Assembly: GCA_016793165.1 (NCBI GenBank)
Contig: JAEULA010000054.1
Coordinates: 90,269 to 137,419 of the forward strand
Direction of reading: 5' to 3'
Origin: Alphaproteobacteria bacterium
Lineage (GTDB): Bacteria; Pseudomonadota; Alphaproteobacteria; CACIAM-22H2
Length of the DNA: 47,151 nt
The notes under the pieces were generated by a model. It had not been told where the DNA came from. It worked only from the letters and a program-made list of their open reading frames with translations, and made no database searches. A program made the position numbers and the translations under genes. Below, piece after piece: positions 1-10,150 of the stretch; within the stretch, counting starts at the first letter, position 1, and each line of letters starts with the position of its first letter.

Positions 1-382
1 CATGCTGCTCGAGCCGCCTCTGCTCCTCGTGCTCGGACTCGAGTTCGACGCGCTTGATCGCCTCGCGCAACGTGGCAAGCGACGGATCCGCGACGAGCCT
101 CGGCTTGAGCCAGGTCCGCGCGCCCCGCAGCGGCTTGACCACCGCATCGCGAAGCGGCGCGACCACGGCATCCAATGCGGCGATCTCGCCGCGGTTCAGT
201 CGGCCGCGCCCCGTGAAGCCGATCCACAGCGCGCACAGCACCACGTTCACATCGGCATCGTGGCCCGCCTGAAGCGCCAGGCACAGCGGCGCGACGCCGG
301 GCCGCGCGTAGATGGACAGCGAGAAGTCCCACAGCCCGGGCGTCGCTGGCGGCGGCACGGCTCCGCTCGCTGCGCCGCTCAT
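1..382 (-). CDS. TIGR02444 (DUF2390) family protein, C-terminus cut by window edge
   Basis: Translating the minus strand from the ATG at 382 gives 127 residues before the left edge. The N-terminal segment LWDFSLSIYARPGVAPLCLA and the following DVNVVLCALWIGF are typical of the TIGR02444/DUF2390 family, small helical proteins of unknown function. The end of the visible part is a charged, probably helical stretch rich in Glu and Arg. The start codon overlaps the stop of the upstream hydrolase gene by 4 bp (ATGA), so it is the last visible gene of the long minus-strand operon. No catalytic motif is visible. Family assignment is from recall of the characteristic N-terminus; the true stop lies outside the window. 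Confidence 0.75.
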   Translation of the reverse strand, partial: MSGAASGAVPPPATPGLWDFSLSIYARPGVAPLCLALQAGHDADVNVVLCALWIGFTGRGRLNRGEIAALDAVVAPLRDAVVKPLRGARTWLKPRLVADPSLATLREAIKRVELESEHEEQRRLEQH

Positions 383-2301
383 ACGTACCGCCGCGTGATG
401 CCGACCCGCCATTCCCTCTGGACGATCGGCTTGTCGCCCATGCGGGCATCGAGCGCGGCCGCGATGTCGAACCGGTAGGCGCTCGCCGAGAGCTGGAGGC
501 GCGTGCGCGTCGAGACCGCGAGGCCCTTGCCCGCCAAGCGATGGCGCCAGTCCCCCGACAGCGTCGCGCCGCCGCCCGTCGCGCGGCCGAGGCTCGCGAC
601 CCCGACAACCTCGCTCGCCAGGCCCGTCTCGGGCAGGAAGACGAGGCCGCTGTCGCTGCGCAGCTCGTAGCCCTTGCCGCGACCGCCGCCATTCGCGCCG
701 CTCCTCTCCTCGGAGGCCGGCACCCGCCGCACCTCGTGGCGCGGCGCGGCCGGGGCCTCGAGGGTGGCGCCCGCGGCCGCTGCGGTCTGCGCGTCCGCGG
801 CCAGCGGCACGTCGAGGACCGCGTCGTGGAGATGCAGCGAGAGCACGACGGGCTGCGGCGGCGGCATCACCGCCGGCCAGGCGGTCGTCGCGATGCGCAA
901 CCGGAGCCGGCATCCCCGGCGCAGATGGTGGGCGGCTGCACCGAAGGTGATCGTCGCCGGGACGAGCCTGCCCGGGGGCAGCGGCGTCGGGACGTCGTAC
1001 CCGGCGCGCAGCACCAGGTTCTGCAGGCCCTCCGCGATCACGACCTCCTCGCCGGTCGCGGCGACATCGAGCAGGGTCGCGTGGATGGTCGCGTCCGGCG
1101 CGTCCGCTGCAAGCACCAGGCGCAGCGTCGCGGCCCCGAGGATCGTGATCGGCGCCGCGAGCGGCGCGTCCTCGAACACGGCTTCCGTCACGCCGCGCGT
1201 CGCGACACCGCCATGGCCGTCGGAGCGCAGGACCGTCAGCGCGCCGGGCTCGCCGGGCGCGTCGGCCAGGATGCCCGGCGCGAGATGCCGCCGAGCGCTT
1301 CGCGTCGCGGCCGGCCAGGTGCCGACGGCCAGCCATTCGCCGCCATGCCCCGGATCGCTGCTCCGGCACCACATTCGCAGCGCCGGCGTCGTGCCGGCGG
1401 TCGCCGGGCCGTCCTTCAGCCACCGATCCCACCAGGTCATCGCCTCCGCGAGATACAGCGGATGCGGTGCGGCCGCGAGCGGATCCATCGTTGCCGGAGC
1501 CGGCGGCCCGATCACCGCCGCAGCGGGGCCCCGATGGTCCGCCAGCACGCGCAGCGCGGCATCGGCCGCGGGCTCGCCGCCGTCCGCGATGGCCAGCACC
1601 GGACAGGTGATCGCCTCGCGCGCCGGCTGCCACGCGGCCTCGAGCCAATAGCGGTCCCGCACCTGATGCGACAGCCAGGTTCCGACGAACAACGGCAGGG
1701 CCTCGAGCCGCGCCAGCCACATGCGCTGCCAGCGGTCGCCGACGATCCTGGGATCGGGTGGCCGCGACTGCATGGCCATCAGCGCACCGCCCCACACGAG
1801 CCCGCCGGTGGTCAGCGCGCCGCCGCGATAGAGCCCGGCATCGAGGTAGCGGTCGGGCGCCGCCCCGACCGTCACGATCGCGCCGAGCGCGGCCGGCCGG
1901 CGCGCCGCGAGGCGCAACGCCGTCGCGCCGCTCCATGCGTCTCCGAGGACGCCGACGCGACCGTTGCACCAGGGCTGTCGCGCGAGGAACTCGATCGCCG
2001 CCAGCATGTCGGGAAGTTCGTCGCGGCCGAGCTGGTCCTCGAGCAGGCCGTCGGAATCGCCGCTGCCGCGGATGTCGAGCCGCACGCCCGCATAGCCTTG
2101 CAGGGCGTGCCACGCATGCAGACGATGATCGCGCAGATAGCTTCCGTCGCGCCGACGATGCGGCCCGCAGTCGAGGATCGCCGGCACCGGCGCGCCGGCG
2201 GCGCTCGCCGGCAGCCAGACTCGCGCCGCGAGGCGCACGCCGTCGGGCAGCGTGACCCAGACCGGATCGAGGATCCTGAAGGGCGCCGCGTCCGCGCTCA
2301 C
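379..2301 (-). CDS. CocE/NonD-type alpha/beta hydrolase, apparently catalytically dead
   Basis: The 640-residue protein has the layout of the CocE/NonD (peptidase S15) family: an alpha/beta-hydrolase core with RLDIRGSGDSDG near residue 75, a helical cap, and a C-terminal jelly-roll domain from about residue 310. The usual nucleophile motif G-x-S-W-G-G reads GDAWSG at residues 120-125, so Ser is Ala (codon GCA). The usual GPW(G/A)H around the catalytic His reads GPPAP at 265-269, and the PYR oxyanion segment reads PHR near 48. The scaffold is otherwise well kept and the frame is open, which suggests a pseudoenzyme rather than a decaying gene. The start is a GTG whose GTGA overlaps the stop of the racemase gene; a much longer upstream extension of the same frame is only a shadow of that gene. 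Substrate unknown. Confidence 0.82.
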   Translation of the reverse strand: MSADAAPFRILDPVWVTLPDGVRLAARVWLPASAAGAPVPAILDCGPHRRRDGSYLRDHRLHAWHALQGYAGVRLDIRGSGDSDGLLEDQLGRDELPDMLAAIEFLARQPWCNGRVGVLGDAWSGATALRLAARRPAALGAIVTVGAAPDRYLDAGLYRGGALTTGGLVWGGALMAMQSRPPDPRIVGDRWQRMWLARLEALPLFVGTWLSHQVRDRYWLEAAWQPAREAITCPVLAIADGGEPAADAALRVLADHRGPAAAVIGPPAPATMDPLAAAPHPLYLAEAMTWWDRWLKDGPATAGTTPALRMWCRSSDPGHGGEWLAVGTWPAATRSARRHLAPGILADAPGEPGALTVLRSDGHGGVATRGVTEAVFEDAPLAAPITILGAATLRLVLAADAPDATIHATLLDVAATGEEVVIAEGLQNLVLRAGYDVPTPLPPGRLVPATITFGAAAHHLRRGCRLRLRIATTAWPAVMPPPQPVVLSLHLHDAVLDVPLAADAQTAAAAGATLEAPAAPRHEVRRVPASEERSGANGGGRGKGYELRSDSGLVFLPETGLASEVVGVASLGRATGGGATLSGDWRHRLAGKGLAVSTRTRLQLSASAYRFDIAAALDARMGDKPIVQREWRVGITRRYV

Positions 2302-2981
2302 GCCGCCATCTGGGCCCGCGTGCGCCAGCCCAGGCGGACCCGGCCGATCGCCATGCCGACCGCCGCCTGGGTCGGCTCGACGACGGGCAGGCCGACCGCC
2401 TGCTCCACCCGGTCGCGATATCGCGCCATGCCCGCGCAGCCCATCACGATCACGTCGGCACGGTCCTGGTCGCGCAGCAGCTTGGCCGTGTCGATCATGC
2501 GCGTGAGCGTGCGGCCCTCGTCGGAGAGTTCGGTCACGCCGAGCCCGATGGCACGCTCGCCGGCGAGCCGGTCGGTCCAGCCCAGCGAGCCGATGTAGCG
2601 GAGATGGCGCGGGATCGACCGGTCGAGGATCGCGATCACGCCGAACTTCTGGCCGAGCGTCATCGCGGTCAGCATGCCGCACTCGGCAATGCCCAGGACC
2701 GGCTTCTTGGTGGTCTCGCGCGCGAGCGCGATGCCCGGGTCGCTGTAGCAGGCGATGACGAACCCGGCGCAGTCGTTGTCGCGGGCGCGGATCCGCTCGG
2801 CGATCAGCGTCGTGACCTGGGCGACATGGCCCTCGTTCTCGATGCCGGGCGGCCCCTGCTCGAGGCCGACGCACTCGATCTCGGGGCCGCCGTCCAGGCG
2901 CAGCGGCGCCATGGCCTCGGCAATGCCCTGCGTGACCTTCTCCGTCGAATTCGGATTGATGACCAGGATCCGCTCGCCCAC
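2298..2981 (-). CDS. Hydantoin / aspartate-glutamate racemase family protein
   Basis: This 227-residue protein belongs to the Asp/Glu/hydantoin racemase superfamily. It starts ILVINPNST, the usual first strand and loop, and carries both candidate catalytic cysteines: C78 in IACYSDPG and C182 in VMGCAGM, as expected for cofactor-independent two-base racemisation. I chose the GTG at 2981 because an AAGAGGGAGA ribosome binding site lies just upstream, after the permease stop; an ATG at 3011 would overlap the permease and add ten unlikely residues. It sits between the ABC permease and the CocE-like gene in the uracil-degradation operon. Its substrate there is unknown; a hydantoin-like or ureido compound would fit the context, but that is inference. 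Confidence 0.85.
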   Translation of the reverse strand: MGERILVINPNSTEKVTQGIAEAMAPLRLDGGPEIECVGLEQGPPGIENEGHVAQVTTLIAERIRARDNDCAGFVIACYSDPGIALARETTKKPVLGIAECGMLTAMTLGQKFGVIAILDRSIPRHLRYIGSLGWTDRLAGERAIGLGVTELSDEGRTLTRMIDTAKLLRDQDRADVIVMGCAGMARYRDRVEQAVGLPVVEPTQAAVGMAIGRVRLGWRTRAQMAA

Positions 2982-3000
2982 GTCGATCTCCCTCTTCGCT

Positions 3001-3672
3001 CTATCGTGCACCGAGCATGCGATGTTCCATGCGGCTCAGCAAGCGGACCACCGGCCACAGCAGCACGACGTAGATGACCGCGGCGGCGACGATCGGCGAG
3101 GCGTTGTAGGTCACCGACTGCGCCGAGCGCGCGGCATAGAGCAGCTCCGGCAGGGCAATCACGCTGGCGATCGACGTCAGCTTCACCACCTCCAGCGTGT
3201 TCGACACGAGATCCGGCAGCACGTTGCGCGTCGCCTGCGGCACGATCACGTAGGCGAGGGTCTGGCCGCGCGTGAGCCCGGTCGAGCGCGCCGCCTCCCA
3301 CTGGCCGCGCGGCACGCTCTCGATGCCCGCGCGGAAGATCTCGCCGAAATAGCTCGACGTGTTGAGCAGGAACGCGAGCATGGCCGAGACGAAGGCCGGC
3401 GGCTTCACGCCCGCGAACGGCAGGCCGAAATGGATGAAGATCAGCAGCACGAGCGGCGGCACCGCCCGGAAGAAGTCGATCCAGACGATGAGCAGCAGCG
3501 TGAGCCAGCGCCGATGCAGGCCGTAGAGCAGCGCGAGCGCCAGTCCGCCCGCGGCACCGATCGGGATGGCGGCGAGGCACAGCAGCAGCGACATGCCGAG
3601 CCCCTGCAGCAGGAACGGCGCGGTCGCCTTGATGATCTCCCAGTTCAGGAAGTTCTGGAGCAGCAGGTCCAT
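3001..3672 (-). CDS. Amino-acid-type ABC transporter permease (HisM/GlnP family), second permease
   Basis: The 223-residue inner-membrane protein has about five hydrophobic segments and the permease signature REG-like segment GIESVPRGQWEAARSTGLT near residue 115, which contacts the ATPase. It is a member of the HisM/GlnP family that works as heterodimer pairs for polar solutes. It follows the other permease by 4 bp (3672 to 3677) and shares the segment RGQWEAARSTGLT with it, so the two are paralogues forming one channel. Substrate is not predictable from the sequence. The URC genes upstream make a uracil-related or ureido compound a reasonable guess. Confidence 0.9.
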   Translation of the reverse strand: MDLLLQNFLNWEIIKATAPFLLQGLGMSLLLCLAAIPIGAAGGLALALLYGLHRRWLTLLLIVWIDFFRAVPPLVLLIFIHFGLPFAGVKPPAFVSAMLAFLLNTSSYFGEIFRAGIESVPRGQWEAARSTGLTRGQTLAYVIVPQATRNVLPDLVSNTLEVVKLTSIASVIALPELLYAARSAQSVTYNASPIVAAAVIYVVLLWPVVRLLSRMEHRMLGAR

Positions 3673-3676
3673 GGCG

Positions 3677-4357
3677 TCAGCGCTTCCACGCGAAGCGCGT
3701 CTCGATCCAGCGCGCGCCGACGACCACCGGGAAGAACAGCACGATGTAGGCGATCGCGCCGAGCGTCAGCGGCGAGGGATTGGCGGAGAACGAGTAGCCG
3801 GTCTGCGCCGCGCCGAGGATCTCCTGCAGCGCGACGACCGACCCGAGCGCCGTCCCCTTGGTGACGGCGATGGCGCGGTTGGTCAGCGGCGCGATCGCCA
3901 TGCGCACGGCCTGCGGCAGGACGACGTGCGCCAGGGTCTGCGCGAAGGTGAGGCCGGTCGAGCGCGCCGCCTCCCACTGGCCGCGATGGATGGACAGCAG
4001 GCCGGCCCAGAAGATCTCCTCGGCGAAGGCCATCAGCACGAGGCTGAGCGCGAGCCACGTCGCTGCGAAGGAGCCGATGCTCATCCCCGCCCCCGGCAGC
4101 CCGAAATAGAGCAGGACGATGATCACCAGCGGCGGGACGGCGCGCATCACGTCGACGACGACGACGATGAGCACGTTCACCGGGCGCAAGCCCAGGGCGC
4201 GGATCACCGCCAGCGCGAGCCCGGCCAGGATCCCGGTCGCCAGGATCGCGACCGCGAGGAGGCAGGTCAGCCAGAAGCCCGCGACGATGTCCGGCAGGTA
4301 GCGGAGCATCACCTCGCGGTTGAAGAACGTGAAGACGAAGCGCTCGAACTCGGTCAT
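3677..4357 (-). CDS. Amino-acid-type ABC transporter permease (HisM/GlnP family), first permease
   Basis: The 226-residue membrane protein begins with a short cytoplasmic/periplasmic segment (MTEFERFVFTFFN) followed by several transmembrane helices, the first being FWLTCLLAVAILATGILAGL near residue 30. The EAA-type loop is LSIHRGQWEAARSTGLTFA near residue 120. It is paired with the downstream permease and with the GlnQ-type ATPase that ends 9 bp upstream, giving the standard binding protein, ATPase, permease, permease order for polar amino acid importers. Its place in the uracil-degradation run suggests co-expression with URC1, URC4 and upp. Confidence 0.9.
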   Translation of the reverse strand: MTEFERFVFTFFNREVMLRYLPDIVAGFWLTCLLAVAILATGILAGLALAVIRALGLRPVNVLIVVVVDVMRAVPPLVIIVLLYFGLPGAGMSIGSFAATWLALSLVLMAFAEEIFWAGLLSIHRGQWEAARSTGLTFAQTLAHVVLPQAVRMAIAPLTNRAIAVTKGTALGSVVALQEILGAAQTGYSFSANPSPLTLGAIAYIVLFFPVVVGARWIETRFAWKR

Positions 4358-4366
4358 CGCGCCGCG

Positions 4367-5110
<744 letters not shown>

Positions 5111-5200
5111 GCCAAGCGCGCGGCGCCGATGGGCGCGTCGACCCGCGCGGCGTCGCGCCGCGCGGATCGGCGGTCCTGTCCGCGCGGCGCGCTCACGGCG

Positions 5201-6046
5201 TCAGCGGCAGGTCGGCGTGTGCGCGGTCGGGTCGTGGCCCGTGAAGCCCGGCTGGCCAAACCCGGGCAGCGGCGTCACGAGCAGGTCGTCGCCCGTCGGC
5301 TTGTAGCCGAGCCAGGTCTCGGCGAGCCGCGCGAAGGTGCCGTCCTTCTTCATGCACTCGACCACCGCCTCGACCTTGTTGCGCATCTCGGTGTCGTCCT
5401 TGCGGAACGGGATCGACCACACCAGGCCGGTCTTCACGGTGTAGCTGGCCTTCAGCAGCGGATTGCGCTTCGCCGCCCAGAGCGAGCCGGTGTGCCCGGC
5501 GAGATTGGCGTAGGCGCGGCCCGCGAGCACCGCCTGAACCGCGTCGGGCTGCGTGCCGTAGGACTCGACCGTGAAGCCGAACTTCTCGGCGTTCTCGCGC
5601 GCCCAGGTGTCGTAGATCGAGCCGCGATTGACCGCGACGACCTTGCCCTTGAGGTCCTCGAGCTGCCTGATGTCGGCAGCGTCCTTCTTCACCAGGAACA
5701 TGTAGTCGGTGCCCATGTAGCCCTCGGTGAAGAGCAGGTTCTCCGCGCGCTCCTTGGTGACGGTGGTCGGCGCGACGATGAAGTCGAAGCGCTTGGCGTT
5801 GAGTCCGGGGATGAGGCCTGAGAACTCCTGGCCGACCACCTCGACCTCGCGCCCCAGTCGCTTGCCGATCTCCATCGCCATGTCGACGTTGAATCCCTCG
5901 AGCCCGCCACCGAGCTTGGGCATGCCGTGGGGCGCGAAGGTGCCGTCCAGGCCGACCGAGAGCTTCTGTGCGAAAGCCGGCGCCGCGAAGGCGAGCAGCA
6001 TTGCCGCCGCGAGCGTCGTCCGGCGCATGAGTGCGTTCGTCATCAT
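5201..6046 (-). CDS. Periplasmic solute-binding protein, family 3 (amino-acid type)
   Basis: The 281-residue protein starts with a Sec signal peptide (MRRTTLAAAMLLAFAAPAFA, cleavage after AFA) and continues with LSVGLDGTFAPHGMP, then EGFNVDMAMEIGKRLG and FDFIVAPTTVTKERAE, the usual blocks of family-3 binding proteins (FliY/HisJ-like). The start ATG at 6046 has a GGAGG seven bases upstream. The usual ligand-binding Arg/Asp pair for alpha-amino acids is not clearly present: the family motif around TxxR reads TTVTKER, and a late segment reads AGRAYANLAGHTGS. The ligand may therefore not be a plain amino acid. It is encoded directly after upp in the uracil-degradation cluster. Confidence 0.9.
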   Translation of the reverse strand: MMTNALMRRTTLAAAMLLAFAAPAFAQKLSVGLDGTFAPHGMPKLGGGLEGFNVDMAMEIGKRLGREVEVVGQEFSGLIPGLNAKRFDFIVAPTTVTKERAENLLFTEGYMGTDYMFLVKKDAADIRQLEDLKGKVVAVNRGSIYDTWARENAEKFGFTVESYGTQPDAVQAVLAGRAYANLAGHTGSLWAAKRNPLLKASYTVKTGLVWSIPFRKDDTEMRNKVEAVVECMKKDGTFARLAETWLGYKPTGDDLLVTPLPGFGQPGFTGHDPTAHTPTCR

Positions 6047-6109
6047 CGTTCAGCCTCCATTTTCCCCGTTGATGCCTCGGTTCCCGGCAGCTTCCGCGCC
6101 GGGTCCGCG

Positions 6110-6736
6110 TCACTTCGTTCCGTAGAGTCGATCCCCGGCGTCGCCGAGTCCCGGGACGATATAGCCGTGGTCGTTGAGGTGGCTGTCCACCGCGGCCGTG
6201 ATCACCGGCACGTCGGGATGGGCCGCGTTCATCTCCTTGACGCCCTCGGGCGCGGCCAGCAGGCAGACGTAGCGCACCGCCTTCGCGCCGAGCTCCTTGG
6301 TGCGCGCGACCGCGGCGACCGCGGAATGGCCCGTGGCCAGCATCGGATCCAGCAGGATGGCCTCGCGCTCGGCGACGTCCTCGGGCAGCTTGCAGTAGTA
6401 CTCGACCGCCGCGAGCGTCTTGGGATCGCGGTAGAGCCCGATATGGCCGACGCGCGCCGAGGGCAGGACCTCGAGCATGCCGTCGAGCAGGCCGTTGCCG
6501 GCGCGCAGGATCGACACGAAGCACACGCGCTTGCCCGCCAGCTGCGGGGCCTTCATGCGCGTGAGCGGCGTCTCGATCTCGATCTTCTCGAGCGGCAGGT
6601 CGCGCAGCGCCTCGTAGGCGAGCAGCATGGCGATCTCGCGCAGGTAGCGCCGGAACACGTCGGACGGCGTCTCCTTGCGCCGCATCTGCGTGAGCTTGTG
6701 CTGCACCAGCGGATGGTCGACGACGGTGACGTTCAC
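6110..6736 (-). CDS. upp: Uracil phosphoribosyltransferase
   Basis: This 208-residue protein matches the length of Escherichia coli Upp. It has the N-terminal VVDHPLVQHKLTQMRRKET segment, SILRAGNGLLDGM, the PRPP-binding loop ILLDPMLATGHSA near residue 130, and the C-terminal GYIVPGLGDAGDRLYGTK that covers the uracil site. It converts uracil and PRPP into UMP and pyrophosphate. The best start is a GTG at 6736 with a GGGGAG element upstream; an upstream ORF extension is spurious. Position directly behind URC4 and URC1 identifies it as the bacterial counterpart of yeast URC6, which feeds uracil into the URC degradation route, rather than a general salvage copy alone. Confidence 0.95.
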   Translation of the reverse strand: MNVTVVDHPLVQHKLTQMRRKETPSDVFRRYLREIAMLLAYEALRDLPLEKIEIETPLTRMKAPQLAGKRVCFVSILRAGNGLLDGMLEVLPSARVGHIGLYRDPKTLAAVEYYCKLPEDVAEREAILLDPMLATGHSAVAAVARTKELGAKAVRYVCLLAAPEGVKEMNAAHPDVPVITAAVDSHLNDHGYIVPGLGDAGDRLYGTK

Positions 6737-6759
6737 GGGATCGGTACTCCCCTCGCCTG

Positions 6760-7983
6760 TCAGAAAACAGTGCCGTCGGAGACGACGGTGATCGGCGGCC
6801 GACCGTCGCCTCGTCTTTCGCGCGCGATCTTCCGGCCCGCCGCCCAGGTACCACCCTCCAGCACCTTGGCCAAGGGCAGGCGCTCCGAATCGAGAAGGAG
6901 TTCGGCGCGCATCGCGGCCGCGAGGCGGTCCAGCAGGCAGACGGTCAGGGCGCGCCACTCGACGACGAGCTCGCTTGTCGCGTCGTGCGGCTCGGCCAGC
7001 ACGGCCGCGTGCCTGGGGACGATGACGCCGGCGTCGAGGAACAAGCCGCCGTTGCGGTATTCCGGCAGCCCGGTGAGCGCGTCCAGCTCCACCACGCGCA
7101 GGCCCAGCCACTCCAGCGGCTCGATCAGCGAGTAGGTCAGCCATTGCGACAGCTTGTGGAACGGCACGAGCCCGCTCGTCGCGTCCGCGGCCCGAGCGGC
7201 CGGGTGCCGGCCGACATCTCCGAGCGCGACGCCGTCGATCGTCACCCGCGCCGGCCAGATCGGCCCGAGCCCTTCGAGCACCGCGGAAAGGATCGCCGCG
7301 GCCGGCAGCGCGCCGCTGCCCGCCTTCGCGAGCAGGTGGTCCACCAGGCCGCCGAGCCGGCCCGTCGTGCCGAACAGAGCGGGCTGCGCGTCGATGGCCC
7401 GCCCCAGCCGCCGCAGCAGGTCCGTGCGTCCGGACACGCCGACCAGCGGATTGGCGGCCGAGACCTGGAAGCCGCGCGCGACGGCGTCGTCGGCCAGCCC
7501 CGCCAGGACGCGCGCATCGACCCGAAGCGGATCGTCGGCGTCGGCGGAGAATGCCCCGGACGCGAACATGTCGATGCTCGCGACGGCCAGGCCTTCCGAG
7601 CGCGACCAGGTCCCGCCGGCGGCCTCGCGATAGCGCCACTCGGCCCCGGCCCCGGCATCGAGCAGCACGGAGACGATCGCGAGCTCGTAGGCCGCGCGGA
7701 CGCGCTCGATCGGATCGCGACCGACGAAGCGCGCGGCGAGCGGCTTCCAGCGGTCGACGCCGCCGACGGCGAAATGCCGCCAGCGCGCATGGAACGGCAC
7801 GTCGCCGCGCGGATAGTTGTCCTGCATCACCCGGGCGACGTAGTGCGTGCACGCGGAGAGCTTCGCGAGATCGAGCGCGAAGTGCCGGGTCTCGCCGCGC
7901 TCGGCGGCCGCGAACACCATGGCGCAGCGCTCGCGGATCGCGCGCGGCGAACGAAGATAGGCGACGGCCGGATTGTCGGTCAT
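6760..7983 (-). CDS. DUF1688 protein, URC4-like (uracil catabolism)
   Basis: The 407-residue protein is a DUF1688/URC4 family member, recognisable from the N-terminal PAVAYLRSPRAIRERC segment, HFALDLAKL, FHARWRHFAVGGVDRW near residue 70, and LVPFHKLSQWLTYSLIEPLEW near residue 280. In Lachancea (Saccharomyces) kluyveri URC4 is required for uracil use as nitrogen source by the URC pathway; its exact reaction is not established in what I know. The ATG at 7983 was chosen because family homology begins there. It is followed 23 bp later by upp. The 211 bp separating it from URC1 upstream (7984-8194) hold no gene or clear signal that I can see. Confidence 0.9.
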   Translation of the reverse strand: MTDNPAVAYLRSPRAIRERCAMVFAAAERGETRHFALDLAKLSACTHYVARVMQDNYPRGDVPFHARWRHFAVGGVDRWKPLAARFVGRDPIERVRAAYELAIVSVLLDAGAGAEWRYREAAGGTWSRSEGLAVASIDMFASGAFSADADDPLRVDARVLAGLADDAVARGFQVSAANPLVGVSGRTDLLRRLGRAIDAQPALFGTTGRLGGLVDHLLAKAGSGALPAAAILSAVLEGLGPIWPARVTIDGVALGDVGRHPAARAADATSGLVPFHKLSQWLTYSLIEPLEWLGLRVVELDALTGLPEYRNGGLFLDAGVIVPRHAAVLAEPHDATSELVVEWRALTVCLLDRLAAAMRAELLLDSERLPLAKVLEGGTWAAGRKIARERRGDGRPPITVVSDGTVF

Positions 7984-8194
7984 GGCGGGGACGACGCGAC
8001 GCGTGGGTCGGCGGCATGCGACCGCGCACGCGTCGGGCCCGTTCGACCCGGGCAATCGAGCCGACCGGGCACGCAACGGCCGGCGAGCACGCGCGAGGCC
8101 GCCCGGATCGCGCGCCTGCGCGCCGCCGGCGACGGCCCGCCCGCTGTCGCCGCGCGACACGCGGGGAAGTCGAGCAGTGCGCGATCCAAGGGCC

Positions 8195-9451
<1,257 letters not shown>

Positions 9452-9462
9452 CCAAAACACCT

Positions 9463-9486
9463 CGGGCGGTCGCTGCGGACCGCCCG
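9463..9486 (-). promoter_or_regulatory. Perfect stem-loop in the leader of the URC operon
   Basis: Arms CGGGCGGTC (9463-9471) and GACCGCCCG (9478-9486) are exact reverse complements around a 6-base loop. On the minus strand the structure ends immediately before the AGGTG ribosome binding site of URC1. It could be a repressor operator (dyad) or an RNA hairpin that affects translation of the first operon gene. There is no following T-tract, so it is not a standard terminator. Confidence 0.6.
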
Positions 9487-9496
9487 TTCCACGCCC

Positions 9497-9502
9497 ACTA
9501 TA
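9497..9502 (-). promoter_or_regulatory. Possible -10 element of the URC operon
   Basis: The minus strand reads TATAGT here, five of six matches to TATAAT, in an otherwise GC-rich spacer. Transcription would start near 9490, placing the stem-loop at 9463-9486 at the very 5' end of the mRNA. No good -35 hexamer lies 16-18 bases further upstream, so an activator may be needed or the call may be wrong. Confidence 0.4.
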
Positions 9503-9630
9503 CGCCGCTGCCGGGGCCCCGCCAGGGTTGGTTGGCAGGCATCCGGCCGGACCGGATGTCGGAACCGCCGCCCTTCGCACGTCCTTGTCCATGAAGGCCC
9601 CACCAGCCCCCCATGCCGAGGAGCCGTGCC

Positions 9631-10089
9631 ATGCCGACCGCCGCCCCGCCGAACAGCGTTCGCCTCCATCGCGTGTTCGCCGCGCCGCCCGAGAAGCTCT
9701 ACCGCGCCTTCCTCGATCCCGAGGCGCTGGCGCGCTGGCTGCCGCCCAACGGCTTCACCGCCAAGGTTCACCACCTCGCTCCGGAGGTCGGCGGCAGGTT
9801 CAGGATGCATTTCACCAACTTCACGACGGGCCGGTCCCACGCCTTCGGCGGGGCGTATCTCGAGCTCGTCCCCAATCGGCGCCTGCGCTACACGGACGTC
9901 TTCGACGACCCGAACCTGCCCGGCGAGATGCACGTGACGGTCGAGCTGACGCCGGTGTCCGTCGGCACCGACGTCCATATCGAGCAGACCGGAATCCCGG
10001 CCGTCATCCCGGTCGAGGCCTGCTACCTCGGCTGGCAGCAATCCCTGGCCCACCTCGCCTTGCTCGTCGAGCCGAACATCCCGGATTGA
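9631..10089 (+). CDS. SRPBCC (AHSA1-like) domain protein
   Basis: The 152-residue protein is a single START-like SRPBCC domain of the Aha1/CalC type. It shows VRLHRVFAAPPEKLYRAFLDPEALARWLPPNGF at the N-terminus, the usual signature, then GGRFRMHF and a C-terminal helix with GWQQSLAHLALLVE. Such domains bind hydrophobic ligands; the ligand here is unknown. The ATG at 9631 is preferred over one at 9613 because GAGGAG lies 8 bases upstream. It is divergent from the URC operon and co-directional with the downstream PLP enzyme, 61 bp away. Confidence 0.85.
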   Translation: MPTAAPPNSVRLHRVFAAPPEKLYRAFLDPEALARWLPPNGFTAKVHHLAPEVGGRFRMHFTNFTTGRSHAFGGAYLELVPNRRLRYTDVFDDPNLPGEMHVTVELTPVSVGTDVHIEQTGIPAVIPVEACYLGWQQSLAHLALLVEPNIPD

Positions 10090-10150
10090 GCGACGCGGGC
10101 CCCGCCGTTCCTTGTTAACGTCCGCGCGCGACGACAAGCGTGGGGAGACG

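Noticed and set aside
541..2598. Long plus-strand open frame (685 codons) opposite the CocE-like and racemase genes
   Set aside because: It is Arg-rich with no recognisable domain and runs antisense to well-supported genes; a codon-phase shadow of GC-rich DNA.
9452..9592. 47-residue N-terminal extension of the URC1 gene
   Set aside because: The extension is Pro/Gly/Ala-rich without homology, and it would cover the stem-loop and -10 element; the ATG at 9451 has a ribosome binding site.
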